NCBI RefSeq assembly: GCF_030035675.1
Contig: NC_084480.1
Location: 22,773,263-22,837,262 of the forward strand
DNA: 64,000 nucleotides
Direction of reading: 5' to 3'
Source of the DNA: Rhineura floridana
Lineage: Eukaryota; Chordata; Lepidosauria; Squamata; Rhineuridae
Position numbers and translations under genes: made by a program. Positions 1-11,340 of this stretch are shown in pieces. Position 1 is the stretch's first letter; every line of letters starts with the position of its first letter. Below the pieces are notes generated by a model, which was not told the origin of the DNA, made no database searches, and saw only the letters and a program-made list of their open reading frames with translations.

Positions 1-150
1 GTAATTTTGTTATATTTTCTTCTGTATTATCCTGTTCACTGCTTTGGGGGCCTTGCCCAAAAAGTGGTATACAAATAAGATGACGACAATGAAATAAAAT
101 TAAAAGCATGAAAAATCAACGTAACAAAACAGTATGAAACATATGTCAAC

Positions 151-283
151 CTTCCACAACATGGTGCTGTCCAGATGTTGTTGGATGACAACTCTCCCAT
201 CATTCCTGGCTGTTGGCTGTGTTGGCTGGGGCTGAGGGAAACTGAAGGCCAATAACATCTGGAGGGCACTTCGTTGGAGAAGA
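151..283. repeat. Palindromic hAT-like MITE, family B (diverged copy)
   Basis: The two arms are imperfect inverted copies around the block CCAGATGTTGTTGGA and its complement ending AACATCTGGAGGGCA. The same block recurs at 14892, 20088, 23765, 46323 and 54482. hAT affiliation is inferred from the better copies, which show 8-bp target duplications. Confidence 0.6.
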
Positions 284-614
284 TTGGCATAGCTCATTGA
301 CAGCCTTATCCCCCATGAACCTGTCAAATCTGCCTTTAAAGCCATCTACATTGATCACTCATTACCACATCTTGTAGACAGGGGGGAAAACGTGTAGGGG
401 AAATATAATGGTGCTGAAAAAAATCAGCCCTATCAAATCTGGGGATACTATTTCCATGGATGTTACAGCTCTCAAGCCAATTACACTAGAAACAGCATTA
501 TAACCTCTTGCTTGTTGGTGTTGGTGATCATGAGGTAGTTCAGACATGATGCTAAACTATAGCATTATAAGAATTAGCCTAGCCCGCCCGCCCCCAGCCA
601 TGAGGAGGAGTCTG
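284..614. other. Intergenic, no gene seen
   Basis: No splice-bounded or conserved coding sequence was recognised. A short piece near 290-330 resembles the end of the CR1-like repeat seen at 10943. The rest is unique to my reading. Confidence 0.4.
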
Positions 615-800
615 GAAAGTTTCATTTCTGTTTTTCAATAACCACAGCATGCAGTGTTGTTCAAAACAGACAGACTGTAATTAATCTTAACTATGGCTTG
701 ATGAAAGAAGTTGGTTTCAAACTATAGTTCATGAAGCTGACATTTTTCTCCACTAGCCATAGGTGAGCTATGGTTTAGCATTTGGATAACATGCTAAACT
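615..800. repeat. Palindromic MITE, family D (AACTATGG/CCATAGTT type)
   Basis: Opposed motifs such as TTAACTATGGCTTGATG and AGCTATGGTTTAGCAT face each other around 700-780. The pattern resembles the palindromes at 19084, 23062 and 26275. The boundaries are approximate and no target duplication was found. Confidence 0.45.
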
Positions 801-2097
801 GTAGTTAATCTAAAACTGAGATGAAAACATAAGTCTCCTCCTCACAGTGATAATGGAGGAGGAGAGGGGAGGGGGAAATGCTCAGGCAAGAGCTGGAGCT
901 CATCTAGAACAGGGCAGTTCCAGAACCCTAGGCAGTGACAGCGAATATTGATTTGAGTTCAGGACCATGGCTAGCAACCCTGCAACTACATCAGGAAACA
1001 AGTTACCTCACCCTGGAGCAACTTGCCAAGGTTTTGTATTTTGACCAGAAAAGTCCTTCTGGAAGCTCTATCCTCCTCAAGTGCTGCATCAGGCTTTTTT
1101 ATAGGGATCACATCTCATTCAGCTCCTTCTTGGGGGTAAAGATTGGAGCAGTGGTGACCTTGTTGGGGAGCTCTCCCTAGGCCTTCCTTCTTGTTGAAGA
1201 AGTCCAAAGTCAACTTCTTAGCATTTGAGGACTGTGGTAATTCCCCAGGTTTTAGTGGATGGGATGAAGGGTCCAAGGCCCAAAAGTGGGTTTGACTTCT
1301 TCTCATAGTTCCTGCTGCTGGAGAACACAGTCTTGGAAGGCTCCAAGTCGATGAAATCAGGGAGGATATGTTCATTCTCGTATCACTAAACTATGGTTTA
1401 TTGGTATATCCAAATGCAGCCTTGTGTCTGCCATCTCAGATGAGCAGTTCTAAAAGGACCAGACAACCAAAGCATGGAGAATGACCTGGTTTCTTTAACT
1501 TCCTTCAGCATACTTCTGCTATACTTAGTGAGAGGGAAAATAAATGATTTTAGTAATAACTCACTAGTGAGAATAAATTGAACTGAGTAGTCATAAATAT
1601 GTCCTCTTAATGTAATTTTGTGGAAGCTTTCACCACATTTCCTAACATTAGAACTCCTGGACTGCCTATTTCGTATTCATTGATTTCAATATTGTTAGAC
1701 TTATAAAGATGCACTTAACAAATTAAGTAGAGTTGGGCTTGGAACTCTGTAAAATGACTCGTAAGCCTGGCACGGCCATATTAGTATTCGAGGTCAATGG
1801 AAAAACATAATTTCTGTTCTCAGTTACTGCCACTTTCTCCCAAGTTAAAAATGCAGAGTAGCTCCCAAAGAAGGCAATTCGCCCGTAATTGGAGGACATT
1901 TTGTCCCACATTGTGCGAGTTGCTCATTGCATTTATATACCATTGCTGCCCTGAGGAATGAGTGTTATCCTTCTTTGTATGCAAATGACGATATCTTATC
2001 AAGTCATTTCCAGAGGGCATCTGGCAGAACTACAAGAAGCCATATCTTTTCAAACTTGCTTTCTAGGCTCCCTGCAAACAGTGGGAGCTACAAGCAT
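801..2097. other. Intergenic, no gene seen
   Basis: Open frames here are short, have no recognisable domain and show no exon-like borders. A fragment of family D (AAACTATGGTTTA) lies near 1385. Nothing else was identified. Confidence 0.4.
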
Positions 2098-2235
2098 TGG
2101 TAGCTGGTGGCTTCATGTCAGTGGGGCAGTGGAATCTGGGTCTTCAGAACCTTGGACAGTTCTGAATGTTAATTCAGACTAAAGTTTAGAGCAGATTCCA
2201 CTGCCCTGCTCATGCGGAGTCACCAGCTGCCACAG
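2098..2235. repeat. Foldback hAT-like MITE, family A
   Basis: The left arm (AGCTGGTGGCTTCATGTCAG) and right arm (GGAGTCACCAGCTGCCAC) are inverted copies. The centre keeps the CCTTGGACAG core found in the complete copies at 34564 and 56176. This copy is diverged. Confidence 0.65.
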
Positions 2236-2725
2236 ACGACAAGGCAGAAACCAGAATTTTGCACCCAGGGCTCGCCTTACCATGAAGCAGAGGTGGCAGC
2301 TGCCACAGGCCACAGATTGTGATGAGCAGGGAGTGGACCCTGCTGTAAGAGCCCTGTGCCCTGCCTTGCCGCCCCTGGCCTTGGGTGCAATGGAGAATTA
2401 TGCCCTGTTGCTGATGGTGAAGTAAGATTCAGCGGCCAGTCCCACTGGCTTTGTACAAGGACTGGAGGAGGCACCACTTTCTCCTTCTCCTCTGCCAGCA
2501 AACTGTCTTGGGCTGGCACAGCCTGCACCCCCAGCATAGCTGTAGAAGACTGCAAAATCTGACACTGTGCCAGGCCCTGCCAGCCATACTCAGAGGCCTC
2601 CAGTGTACCAAGGTGGCAGTGATGTCACTGCAGCAGTAGAGCTCTTTCCAGAGCAGAACCTGCAGGAAAGCAGCCCGTTCCAGATCTGCTGTTGAAATGT
2701 TCATTGGTTCATCTTTGCCTATGCC

Positions 2726-2816
2726 AGATATTTTGGACTGCCACTTTCATCAGCTCCAGCCAGCACGGCAAATGGTCAGAGATTATGGGAGTTGGAATCC
2801 AACAACGTAGCGTGTT
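2726..2816. repeat. Family B MITE, partial
   Basis: The stretch has TTTTGGACTGCCA, then CATCAGCTCCAGCCAGCA, then ATGGGAGTTGGAATCCAACA, the two facing arms of family B with the terminal segments reduced. Confidence 0.5.
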
Positions 2817-3047
2817 CCTGCATCCTTGATTGTGATTTGGTCCAGACCTGCTTTTTGATCTGGACTCCTGCTTTGTTCTGCAACCCTGACTTGTTAGTCT
2901 GGCTCCTGGTTCCTGGTGTACTTCAGAATGCTTGCCCACACCCCAGGCATGATGCGGCAAGAGCTGTGCAGGCCTTAGGATGGAGTGCAAAAGGCAAAAC
3001 TAAGGCCATGTCCTCTTCCCCACCTCTTGCTCACTGATGTTTTGGGG

Positions 3048-3135
3048 AAAGGCCCATAGCTCAGTGGCAGAGTGTCTGCTTTGTATGCAGAAGGTCCCAG
3101 GTTCAATCCCCAGCATTTCCAGATAGGGCTGGGAA
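3048..3135 (+). repeat. tRNA-derived SINE (MIR-like), head portion
   Basis: An internal RNA polymerase III promoter is recognisable: an A-box-like segment in ATAGCTCAGTGGCAGAGTG and a B-box-like segment in GGTTCAATCCCCAGCAT, spaced as in a tRNA. It ends soon after the tRNA-like part. Longer relatives lie at 13905 (+), 17800 (-) and 61600 (-). It is not a working tRNA gene, because the segment does not close an acceptor stem. Confidence 0.65.
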
Positions 3136-3179
3136 TGCCCTCACAGCTCAGCTCTTCAACACCCCGTTTGGAATGACCA

Positions 3180-3598
3180 CCATCATTGGAGACTGGTGGC
3201 CAGGGCCGGCACCAGAGGGCGGCCAGGTAGTGCCCTGGCCAATGGCCCCTGGGTCCCAAGGGGCCGTGGGTAGCACTCCCTTCCATAATCTGCACCACAG
3301 ATTGTGGAATGGAGAGCTACCCACCCACCCACCCTCTCTAAGGAGGGGCTCTCCAGGGAGAGGTAGGTGGGCATGCATACGTGTGCCAGGGCCTGGGGCT
3401 GGAGCCCAAGGGCCCCAGCATACCTGGCTCTGATGTCAGTGGGGCAGTGAATCTGCTCTGGATTTTAGGCTGAACTTTCCAGGAGCTGTCCAATGTTCTG
3501 AAATCTTTCAGCATCTTGGACAGCTCCTTGAAAGTTTGGACTAAAACCCAGAGCGGATTCACTGCCCTGCTGACATCAGAGCCAACGGTCTCCACTGA
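3180..3598. repeat. Family A foldback MITE interrupted by a second element
   Basis: The left terminus (ATTGGAGACTGGTGGC, to about 3196) and the rest of the element (CTCTGATGTCAGTGGGGCAG from 3427 to the CTCCACTG end near 3597) are separated by about 230 bp beginning CAGGGCCGGC. That start resembles hAT-type termini. The inserted element is GC-rich and unlike its surroundings. Its family and target duplication were not settled. Confidence 0.55.
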
Positions 3599-3894
3599 CC
3601 GGCCTGGATGACGTCTTGTCAAATCAGGGGAGCAAAGTCATGACAATGAGGCAAAGGTGAATCATGGAGGGAAGCAGAGGAGAGGTGGCACACAGCAGAG
3701 GCAGAGCTGGAGGAGGGTGATGGTGAGGCTGGATGTAGAAAGCACAAGGTCTCTGGAGGTTCTTGGGGAAAGCCATTGGGCATAAGCAACAGGCAATGTC
3801 CTATCACACAGCTGTCATCCATGTCAATCGTTTTCCCCTAAGGAGAAGAGCTCAGTGGCTTGGTCTCCTTTATTCAGGGTTGCTCATGATGGTT

Positions 3895-4063
3895 CCAAAG
3901 AGAAAGCCAAACAAGAGATGGATTGATTCCATGAAGGAAGCCACACACCTGAACTTACAAGCTCTGAACAGGGTGGTTTATAACAGATGCTATTGGAGGC
4001 CGCTGATTCATACGGTTGCCATAAGTTGTAATCGACTTGAAGGCACATAACAACAACAACATG
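3895..4063 (+). mobile_element. RTE/BovB-like LINE 3' end
   Basis: A truncated 3' piece of the LINE seen more fully at 11341. It retains the codons for [14 protein letters not shown] and then the conserved tail GTAATCGACTTGAAGGCACA followed by an (AAC)n end. BovB is abundant in squamates. The assignment rests on the GRP.KRW.DSI C-terminal motif. Confidence 0.75.
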
Positions 4064-6382
4064 ATGGTTCCATCTCGGGGCATGCTAGGCAAGGGGCTGA
4101 AGTGGCTCTGCCAGGGCCTGTCAAGGAAGACGACGACTTGGAAATGTAGCTGAATATCCACATTTAATTTGGAATATCATTTCTCTTATTAGCAACTTCT
4201 GCAGCTACACAGCAGGCTACGTAGCTCTCCAGCTGTCATGTGTTGAAACTCCATCAACCTCCTGGTTCCTTAATGATGCCTCATTAATTTCCCACATTAA
4301 ATATCCAGAAACAGAAGTGCTACACTGATCAGAGCACAACTGATTATTGCGGGTCTTAAAAACAGATAGGCATCATTAGGCAGCTGAAATATTGATCAAT
4401 CAACTGTGCATTTCACTTGGGCAGACGGAGAGAAATGAATAGCTTCAGCAGGCACACAAAGCTTAAACATGTACATGAGGAATGTGCAACCTCTGGCCCA
4501 CAGGCCTAACTAGCCCACCAGGTTATTTTTGCCAAGCCATGACTGCGTACTCTACACCTGAAGTCATACATTATGTCAGGTGTGGGGCAGATAAAGACAC
4601 AACAGGCCAAAGGGGGGCTACTGGCACAAGAGATCAGCTGATTGTCGGCACCTGCAAAGCCCTGTGCATAGTGCTTTGCAAGCCCCAACAATTACCTGGT
4701 CATCGGGGCTTGCAACCCACCACGCTCAGTGCAGTGCACAAATGGGTCACCTGACATCATAGTGACATCGGGTGACTGACAGATTTCTTGTGCTCAGTGG
4801 ACACCAGGAACCATGGAATGTGGGGTGTCAGTTTGAACTGCAAAATGGAAAACCACCAATACAAAGATTTGTTATTATTTCTGATTGCTGTCAGTCACTG
4901 CGCAAAAGCGGAAGGTGCTGGAGGCTTTGGTCCTGGACCTACGGTATCGTAATGTCTGGAATACAGCAGTGGCAGAACGACTGACTCATCACCTGCAGGT
5001 ATCAAGGAACAGCCAGGCAGATTTTTATATAATTTGGCATTGCTTTATTGAATCATTTCATCATTTGGAACAAAGCCATCCACTCTCAGAACTGCAAAAA
5101 TGTGTCCGGCTGACTGTTCTTGTGAAGCTATTGCTCTGGAACTTGCCAGGAGGGGGCAGGGGTATTTCACGCCTGGGCCTGGGCAGTTCTGATCTGAATG
5201 GAGGTAAATAAGACAGAGACTTAATCTTCCATATTGGCCTGGGGTAACATTTATTGTGTCAACTACAGGAAAGGCCTATTCATATGTGTACATTCACAGG
5301 CTATTGCTTCATTTATTTTATTTCAGACTTTTCTTGTTCACTGTCTATTCTGTAAATAAAGCATTTTGAAAGTAGGGAAAAAAGGAAAACCAAGGCAGAG
5401 GAGGAGAGAGCAGATTGGCCTATTTGAGCCCCTTACAGCTTATAGTAATTCAGAATGGTCGGAACAGTGAACCTTGAGTACTCCTGCTGGTGGCTGAGGA
5501 TTGCTAGTGCTTGAGGATACACTGCACCATTTCGTTGCAGATTCTACTTGCCCAACTCTTATTCTACTAGGGTGCCAAAGAGAAAGGTGGTGATAAAAGC
5601 TCTGTTTTACATTGTTGGTGCTGCTGTCAGTGATAATATTTCTAGAATACCTATCATCAACTGAGCATTGTACACAAATCAAAATAAGACACTAGCTGTG
5701 CCCTCAGCCTACTAATATGAAGGGAAATGGAGGGAGACTCGGTGGTGAAGGAAAGTGGTAATTTGGAGAGCTTTTAGTAGTAGGATTAATGCCGAGTATC
5801 AAAAGCCAGGTACGAATTAAAGAAAGCACTCCAAAGGTTTGTAAGAAATGGCAATACCGATATAAGGCAGAAAATAAGGACATACGGTAACACCGTATTT
5901 GATGTCCATCTTACACCAAAATTTCTCAGGGGATGTTCATGAATAGCAAAATGATGACCATCCAATGTGTGTTTAGTATTGCAAAGACCAGAAATGGATA
6001 TTTAAATGATGGATGGGTAAATCAGGATGAGCTGTAAAAACAAGATAAAACATCGTGACAGAAATTGAGCCCGACGGAAACATATACTGTAAATACCAAA
6101 TAAAAAAGAGCACACTAAGCCCCAAGCCCATGTCCCAGCTACAGGCCTGTTTCAGTCATTAAACATCAAAGCGCTGTTATTTCTTCAGGGTTTAGCAGTG
6201 ACTGCATAACAACTCCCTTATTCTGGCACAGGGGTCCAGGACAGATCCTCTTCTCACAATCAGATTAGGGCGGTCACATCTTAGTCCCACAAATTTGGGT
6301 GGCCTCATTTGCTTATTTATGCAAAAAAAATTTTTGTTGCCAATTATAAAAATCAAGCACATATTTACATTATATATTTAAA
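4064..6382. other. Intergenic, no gene seen
   Basis: About 2.3 kb of largely AT-rich DNA without recognised coding exons. The best open frame (4885-5211) has no domain I recognise, no homolog I can name, and is not bounded by convincing splice sites. Confidence 0.4.
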
Positions 6383-6545
6383 GCACATTCAAAGTACATG
6401 GCTTCCCCCAAGAATCCTGGAATTTATATTTTACCCTGCACAGAGTGACAATTTCTGGCACCCTTAACAAACTACAGTTCCCAGGATTTTGGGGGGGAAG
6501 CTACATGTCTGAAATGTGCCTTAAATATATGGTGTGGATGTGACT
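6383..6545. repeat. Palindromic MITE, family C (ACTACAGTTCCCAGGAT type)
   Basis: The left arm begins near TTTAAAGCACATTCAAAGTA and contains CAAGAATCCTGGAATTTATA. The right arm has AACTACAGTTCCCAGGATTT and ends near CTTAAATATATGGTGTGGAT. It is a short copy with a reduced centre. Confidence 0.65.
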
Positions 6546-6855
6546 TAATTTGTGCATTTTCCAACACTTGTTTAAGAGTCTGATCCTTGCAGCATCCACA
6601 AAAAAACGAGGAAACTGCAGTGGAAAAAAAATCCTTATTTGATCATTCAAGAAGAAGAGCCCTGCTGGATCAGGCCGAGGTAAAGATGGGCTGAGCACCT
6701 AATTTTGTCCTAATTCAGTCTTGCTGACCTTCAATCATAAGTCTGTTCCATCCCCCGGCTTCCCACTGCATCCCATTCCATCCATTCTTTCTCATTGTAC
6801 ACATTTGGCATACTGTTTACTCAAAATAATGTATGTAATGTATGTAAAATACACA

Positions 6856-6886
6856 CTATCTATCTATCTGTCTATCTGTCTATCTA
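6856..6886 (+). repeat. (CTAT/CTGT)n microsatellite
   Basis: About seven imperfect tetranucleotide units are read directly. Confidence 0.9.
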
Positions 6887-6892
6887 GTCACT

Positions 6893-7560
6893 TTTCTTCA
6901 TAAAAATGAACCAAAGCGACATACAATAAAAAGATTAAAATCAATATAAAACTAATACAACTAAAAAGTTAAACAAACAATACACAGATAAGACGGTGGA
7001 ACAACCCACCCCCTAAAGGAGGCCCTCCAAAAACCTTCCAAAAATTAAGAGACAAATGCCTGGGACAAGAGGAATGTTTTTGCCTGGGGCCTAAAGATAG
7101 ATAGTGATGATGCCAGGCATGCCTCTCTGGGGAGAGCACTCCATAAGCGAGGGGGGGCACCACTGAGAAGGCTGTTCTTGTGTCACCACCCTCCATACCT
7201 CCCTCAGAGGGGGCACACAAAGAAGGGCCTCAGATGCGAAACACAGGGTCTGGGTTGGTTCATGTGGGGAGAGGCGGTCCTTGAGGTATTGGGGTCCTAA
7301 GCCATATAAGGCTTTATAGGTCAAAACCAGTACTTTGAATTGAGCCTGGAAACTAATTGGTAGCCAGTGCAAAATTAGTGTTATGTGCTCAAACTGTCTT
7401 GCCCCGGTGAACAATCTGGCTGCTGAACTCTGCACCAGCTACAGTTTCCAAACTGTCTTCAAAGGCAGCCCCATGTATAATGTATTGCAGTAATCTAGCC
7501 TAGAGGTTACCAGAGTATAGACAGCAGAAGTCAAGCTATCCCTGTCCAGATAGGGTCATA
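6893..7560 (-). mobile_element. L2-like LINE 3' fragment
   Basis: Read on the - strand, it encodes the C-terminal end of a non-LTR retrotransposon ORF2. It includes HITLILHWLPISFQAQFKVL and LTYKALYGLGPQYLKDRLSP, the block also present in the L2-like copy at 37458 with different residues. An untranslated 3' part runs down to about 6893. It is a different subfamily from 37458 and is 5'-truncated, as most LINE copies are. Confidence 0.75.
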
Positions 7561-8637
7561 ACTGGGCCAACAGCCAAAGCTTTTTCCATGCATTTACCAG
7601 TAAAATACTTATTTTGCATGCAATTTTATGTAAAACATGTATTTTTGTGCATACATTTTGCACACTAAAAAAGCATTGCACAATCAGGCTGCAAGTTGCA
7701 TTCTCATTTGCAAGCCAGCTTGGGAGCATTGGATTGAGCCAGTTCACTCTGGAAAGCAGGCTACACGACTTGCCTATGGCAGTCCAGCTTCCTGGTGTCC
7801 ACAGTGGCCAACTACCTGCCTCAGAGAAGCCCATAAGCAGGGCTTTAAGGCAAGAACCACCACCGGCTGTGACTCCCCAGCAAGTAGCAAACTTGCCTAT
7901 GTCATCTGCTCTGCCTTTCTTTCGTGAGAGCAAACAGCAGTCTAAAGGAATGGATCTTAAAAGCAATAACCCGAGAAGCGGCATTGCCCTGATCCTGAGA
8001 GGCAACCAGGACTCAGACGTGGATAGGGTTGAGTCTTGTCTCCCGGCAGAAGAGCAAGATGCAGTCTGTAAGCGGCCACTAGGGGGTCTGGAAAATACGA
8101 TCTGCCAACCATCCTCTCCGAGGAGCCAAGGCCCACCAAGCTAGTCAACAAGGCTGCCATCAGTGGCCTGGCAAGGATCAACTACCACTTAGCGCCTCCT
8201 CTTCCAGGATTGCTTCCATTAGCAGTCACCCCCCCCCAACCTGGCACCAGCAGAGGGAGAAGGGAGACAGCAAGGTCCCAATGGGCAAAGTATTTGAATT
8301 TGCTTATTTTTCTTCTTTTTCCGTGTTCTTTTCCTCTTTTGGACACTGCGAAAAATGAAACAACCACCAAAAAAACAACCCTGCTGCATGAGGGGACTCA
8401 ATAACCCCACAATACCCATCTGTAAGTGCCCCAGTGGAGGGATTCTGCTGGCAGGAGGGAGTCTTCCCTGCAGCACAATCTCTTCCAGCCTTCCGGAATA
8501 ATTATTTTATTGATTTATTCAAATTAAATCCTGCTCTTCCCCACCCCGAAAGGAGCCCAGGGTGACAAACAACAAGCAATGAAAACATCTTGAACGTGAG
8601 AGGTGGTGCTGGGGGGTACCTGGGCGGGGGGGGGGGG
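7561..8637. other. Intergenic; open frames without support
   Basis: Two overlapping open frames (176 codons on + at 7614, 149 on - at 7556) share this stretch. Neither shows a domain, and overlap on opposite strands suggests chance. The AT-rich part at 7580-7690 has CATTTTG/GCATT spacing reminiscent of the 31-bp-period repeat at 60600, but too weakly to call. Confidence 0.4.
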
Positions 8638-8796
8638 CTCCTTTGTCAGTGGGGCAGTGAATCTGCTCCACGTTTTAGTCTGAACTTCCAAGGAGCTGTT
8701 CAAGGTGCTTCCAGCTCCTAGAAAGTTCGGACGAAAACCCAGAGCTGATTCACCGCTCCACTGATATCGGAGCTACCAGCCTCCACTGCTCCTGTG
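8638..8796. repeat. Foldback hAT-like MITE, family A
   Basis: It contains TGTCAGTGGGGCAGTGAATC and the inverted GATTCACCGCTCCACTGATA, ending AGCCTCCACTG. The left terminus abuts a G-run at 8625-8637. Confidence 0.7.
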
Positions 8797-8924
8797 GGAG
8801 CAGAAAGGCAACAAACCTTGCTTCTTACTCACCCCTTCTACTAGCAAGAGTTAAGCCTGGATCCAACCCACAGAAATATTTTCAGTCTAGTTAGTTAGTT
8901 AACCAAAAACCATGGCCCCATCTA

Positions 8925-9142
8925 CAGAAAAATGTAAAGCAGTATCATGCCACTTTAAACAGTTCCCCCCCCCAGCGTCCTGGGAACTGTAGTTTGTGAA
9001 GGCTGCTAAGAGCTGTTAGGAGACCCCTATTCCCCTCTCAGGGCTACAATTCCCTGAGTTCCCTAAGAAGAGAGATTGATCATTAAACCACTCTGGAAAT
9101 TGTAATTCTGGGAGGGGGAAAGGGGTCTCCTAGTGACTCTCA
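8925..9142. repeat. Palindromic MITE, family C, right arm lost
   Basis: The left arm and centre are clear: GGGAACTGTAGTTTGTGAAG, then CTGTTAGGAGACCCCTATTC, then a facing copy ending GGGGTCTCCTAGTGACTCTC. The terminal right arm is missing. A Sauria SINE starts right after it. Confidence 0.65.
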
Positions 9143-9350
9143 GGGAGCCAGTGTGGCGTAGTGGTTAGAGTGTTGGACTACGACCTTGGAGACCAGGGTT
9201 GGAATCCCCACACAGCCATGAAGCTCACTGGTTGATCTTGGGCCAGTCACTGCCTCTCAGCCTCAGGAAGGCAATGCTAAACCATCTCTGAATACCGCTT
9301 ATCATAAAAACCCTCTTCATAGGGTAGCCTTAAGTCGATTACGACTTCTG
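9143..9350 (+). repeat. Sauria-type tRNA SINE
   Basis: The head is GCGTAGTGGTTAGAGTGTTG with B-box-like GGTTGGAATCCCCACACAGC. The body is CCATGAAGCTCACTGG and the tail AGTCGATTACGACTTCTGGA shares its end with BovB/RTE LINEs, which are thought to mobilise Sauria SINEs. It joins an inverted 5S-headed SINE at about 9350. Confidence 0.85.
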
Positions 9351-9556
9351 GAGACCCTATGAATCTTTTTCGGATATATTCATAGGGTTTTCATGGTAAG
9401 AGGTATTCAGAGGTGGTTTACCATTGCCTTCTTCTAAGCCTACGGCACCCGGTATTCCTAGGCAGTCTCCCATCCAAGTACTAACCAGGCCTCACCCTGC
9501 TTAGCTACCGAGATCAGATGAGATCGAGCGTGTTCAGGGTAGTATGGCCATAGGCT
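9351..9556 (-). repeat. 5S-rRNA-headed SINE with Sauria-like tail
   Basis: Read on the - strand, it starts GCCTATGGCCATACTACCCT and continues with GATCTCATCTGATCTCGGTA and GTACTTGGATGGGAGACTGC, which closely follow vertebrate 5S rRNA. It then changes to the Sauria body (AGGCAATGGTAAACCACC and onward). It is a SINE, not a 5S gene: the 5S part runs into SINE sequence with no terminator. Confidence 0.85.
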
Positions 9557-10942
9557 AAAGTGTGCCTAAGCCTATTTAAATAATCAATGAAAAAAATCAA
9601 TGCGTTCAGGAACACCTAACGCTGCATAGGATTGGTCTGCCAATTACATGTTACTGCAGACACTGAAAACGTGTCAGGAAAAACCCATTAAAGCTCTGAA
9701 AACTGAAAGCTGAAAGCTGACAAAAACCAGTCCTATCCTACCCCCTCAAAGGCTTCACAAAACAGATTTGAATGGGTTTCAGTACAACCTTCTGCTGCAT
9801 AGAATCAGGTTGGAAATATCTTATCAGATATGATCAGAAGCACCTGTGAGAAAGAGCCATGAGACTGAGAAGGCGACACTTCAAATGCCCACTCAGGCAG
9901 TAGTGCAGAGAGAGTGTGGTTTGGCAGTGGTGCTCTTAAGGCCTTTGGGGTAGAAGCCCATGGCCCTACTCAGCAGAATGAGCAGAAGGACCCCAACTGC
10001 AGCAGGGCTGGCTTACCACACACTGAAGGAAGTGAAGTAATACACATGACCATCTAAAGCTTCCCCCCCCACACACGTAAAGCCATTAAATCCAAGAGAC
10101 TTGCACAAGAAACCATCAACCCCCCAAAATACCCCAACCATTAAGTCCATAGTCTAGCATTACCTGAACGCAGAATTGCAACTTCTCCATACCTTGAATC
10201 CAGTTCCAGCTCTCTACCCACGGAACCATATTGGCTCTAGACGCACACACTTGACAATGACATAACTTTTTCAGGCACAGGAGAGGCTCCCTGGAATTCT
10301 TCTGCCTCTCTAACAGCCCAATCCCATGCATGTTAATTCACATGTCGATCACTTTGAGCTTACTCCCAGATAGATTTGCACAGGCTTTCAGCCGTACATG
10401 CTTACTTGAGACTGAGAGAAGCAATCACATTGAATTCAGCAAAGCACACTTCTTAGTGATCATGCACAAGACTGGGTGCTGCATTGTTAACACAGGGAGC
10501 GCTCCTGAAATCAGAAACAGAACTGCTTTAATAATACTTCCAGTTTCACTAGCTGCCAGGAAGGAATTTTTCTGAGCTTTCTGCCTTCAGTAGACTAAAG
10601 GAGTTTTGTTATAAGCAAATATTGTTTGGGCAGTTGCCCCAAGAAAGTTACAAAAATAGTGCATTCTGCGATGCACAGATTTTATCTCCAGAAACCCCAT
10701 GTCAAAATTTCATCCACAAAGAATTCTGAACAGAGATGCTTAAGAAGGAAAAAACTGACACTGTTGATCTGGTTTAACTGTTTACAGTGGCATTGTAAAA
10801 GTAAGTTGCTGCCCTGGGTTCCTTTGGAAGGAAGGGCAAGAGAAAAATTTGATGAAAAATAAGAAAGACTAAAAGCTAGGATAGTGAGATTTAGTTTACC
10901 ACTTTGAGGATGGAACTAGAATCACTCACATTGTGATCGTAT
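9557..10942. other. Intergenic, no gene seen
   Basis: No recognised coding sequence. Segments near 10340-10460 contain TTACTCCCAGATAG and similar phrases of the family E repeats (18541, 19735), in degraded form. Confidence 0.4.
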
Positions 10943-11190
10943 AAGAACATAAGAACATAAGAAGAGCCTGCTGGATCAGGCCAGTGGCCCATCTAGTCTA
11001 GCATCCTGTTCTCACAGTGGCCAACCAGGTGCCTGGGGGAAGCCCGCAAGCAGGACCCGAGTGCAAGAACACTCTCCCCTCCTGAGGCTTCTGGCAACTG
11101 GTTTTCAGAAACATGCTGCCTCTGACTAGGGTGGCAGAGCCCAGCCATCATGGCTAGTAGCCATTGATAGCCCTGTCCTCCATACCTGTC
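10943..11190 (-). mobile_element. CR1-like LINE 3' end
   Basis: The + strand starts with a tandem ATAAGAACATAAGAACATAA, the complement of a short-repeat LINE tail, then CCTGCTGGATCAGGCCAGTG. A longer copy in the opposite orientation is at 58255-58640, and short pieces lie near 34822 and 35075. I assign it to the CR1 group from the tandem 3' end, with moderate certainty. Confidence 0.6.
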
Positions 11191-11254
11191 TGCTCAGAAG
11201 TCCCATTGGACTCAATGGGCCTTACTCCCAGGTATCTGGAGATATAGGACTGTA

Positions 11255-11340
11255 GCCTTATTTATTTGTTATTTGTTAAACTTATATACCACCCGACTAG
11301 CAAACAGCTCTCTAGGCGGTGAACATAAAAACATATACAA
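11255..11340 (-). mobile_element. LINE 3' tail (L2-like), fragment
   Basis: TTATTTATTTGTTATTTG followed by CTTATATACCACCCGACTAG is the complement of the usual LINE end with (AAAT)n tail. It is cut off by the RTE fragment that follows. Confidence 0.55.

Noticed and set aside
3048-3135. tRNA gene
   Set aside because: The A and B boxes are present but the acceptor stem does not close, and the same sequence recurs as a SINE.
7614-8144. 176-codon open frame on +
   Set aside because: No domain, overlaps a 149-codon frame on the other strand, no exon-type borders. Judged chance.
9410-9556. 5S rRNA gene on -
   Set aside because: Runs into SINE body with no terminator and has several differences from 5S rRNA. 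It is a SINE head.
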